Source: Halodesulfurarchaeum sp.
Lineage (GTDB): Archaea > Halobacteriota > Halobacteria > Halobacteriales > Halobacteriaceae
Direction of reading: 5' to 3'
NCBI GenBank assembly: GCA_018334775.1
Contig: JAGXLJ010000095.1
Location: 1-5,468, forward strand
Length of the DNA stretch: 5,468 nt
The notes below the pieces were generated by a model. That model was not told where the DNA came from. It ran no database searches and was given only the letters and a program-made list of their open reading frames with translations. The number at the start of each line of letters is the position of its first letter. Position 1 is the first letter of the stretch. A program made the translations under genes and the position numbers. Shown one piece after another: positions 5,337 to 5,468 of this stretch.

Positions 5337-5468
5337 CTAAGTAACCTCACCGTCGAGCGACCAGCTTGCTGTGTCGCGAGGCGTGAGTCGAAGTGATTGG
5401 GCCGCGGATTTGAAGCAGGGAACGAAGCGAGCACAGCGAGCGAAGTGACCGAGGTTCAAATCCGCTAG
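5337..5468 (-). CDS. Possible 3' end of an open frame running in from the right edge
   Basis: The minus-strand frame is open from the right edge for 43 codons and stops at TAG (5337-5339), just 4 bases beyond the CAU tRNA. It would end in ...LTPRDTASWSLDGEVT. The segment over the repeats reads as Arg/Ala/Cys-rich peptide (DLNLGHFARCARFVP), which looks like read-through of tRNA-derived and GCGA-rich DNA rather than a folded domain. Third-position GC is only moderate, unlike the other genes. It may be the C-terminus of an integrase or element-borne protein overlapping an att site, or not a gene at all. I do not recognise a family, and nothing in the visible part is catalytic. Confidence 0.2.
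   Translation of the reverse strand, partial: LADLNLGHFARCARFVPCFKSAAQSLRLTPRDTASWSLDGEVT
5346..5387. repeat. Extended imperfect hairpin downstream of the CAU tRNA
   Basis: CTCAC (5346-5350) pairs with GTGAG (5383-5387). Inside it, GCGACCAG (5357-5364) pairs with CTG-T-GTCGC (5369-5377), with one bulged T, around loop CTTG. The nested pairing makes a stable structure either as RNA (tRNA trailer, terminator) or as cruciform DNA (recombination arm). No U-run follows. Confidence 0.4.
5398..5414 (-). repeat. Inverted, 3-base-deleted copy of the tRNA 3' end
   Basis: TGGGCC (5398-5403) followed by GCGGATTTGAA (5404-5414) is the reverse complement of tRNA bases 5314-5333 with CTA missing at the join. 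All 17 bases present match. It faces the direct copy at 5453-5468 across about 38-40 bases, so the two could pair as a long hairpin. Confidence 0.6.
5453..5468 (+). repeat. Direct repeat copy 2 of the tRNA 3' end, cut by the window edge (candidate att)
   Basis: The last 16 bases are identical to 5312-5327 in the CAU tRNA. The window stops inside the repeat, so its true length is unknown. If it is a displaced tRNA end, the next bases should read GGCCCA. The two copies are 141 bases apart, too close to bracket a normal element, so this may be a remnant or one end of a larger insertion to the right. Confidence 0.6.

Noticed and set aside
4928..5468. CRISPR array or toxin-antitoxin locus
   Set aside because: No regularly spaced repeat-spacer units exist, and the open frames are too short and unlike known toxin or antitoxin families.
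5390..5468. A third, degenerate complete tRNA gene at the right edge
   Set aside because: Only T-arm and acceptor 3' sequence recurs, in both orientations; no D arm or anticodon arm can be formed.

Overview
The window looks like ordinary chromosome from a haloarchaeon (class Halobacteria). The proteins are acidic and rich in Asp, Glu and Val, and the coding DNA is GC-rich with short AT-rich islands at promoters. Genes mostly lack Shine-Dalgarno sites and have TATA-like elements about 28-33 bases before the start codon, as expected for leaderless messages. The gene content fits as well: a four-OB-fold RPA2-type single-strand binding protein beside a doublet histone, an archaeal class I CCA-adding enzyme, and tRNAs without an encoded CCA. 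I cannot name the genus.

Layout. Bases 1-296 hold the 3' end of an AlkA-type HhH-GPD DNA glycosylase. A small DUF2391-like membrane protein follows (357-758), then an RPA2-type ssDNA-binding protein (810-2270) and a doublet archaeal histone (2297-2728), all on the + strand. On the - strand, a ZIP-family metal transporter (4927-4130) is followed at once by the CCA tRNA nucleotidyltransferase (to 2729). The histone and cca stop codons abut with no base between them. The 208-base gap at 4928-5135 carries the ZIP promoter, several inverted repeats and a probable tRNA promoter. Two + strand tRNA genes follow: tRNA-Asn(GUU) at 5136-5208, and at 5259-5333 a CAU tRNA that I read as tRNA-Ile2 rather than elongator tRNA-Met.

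How the parts relate. The left half groups genome-maintenance functions: base excision repair, ssDNA protection and chromatin packing. The - strand pair joins divalent-metal transport to tRNA end maturation, probably only as a shared transcript. The enzyme made by cca would add the CCA that both tRNA genes in the window lack.

The least ordinary part is the last 135 bases. The 3' end of the CAU tRNA (16 bases) reappears in direct orientation at the very edge of the window, and an inverted copy with a 3-base deletion lies between the two. A structured, GCGA-rich stretch surrounds these copies. This looks like an integration (att) site or the remnant of a tRNA-targeting mobile element whose body, if present, would lie to the right. 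No complete new defence or mobile system can be seen inside the window.
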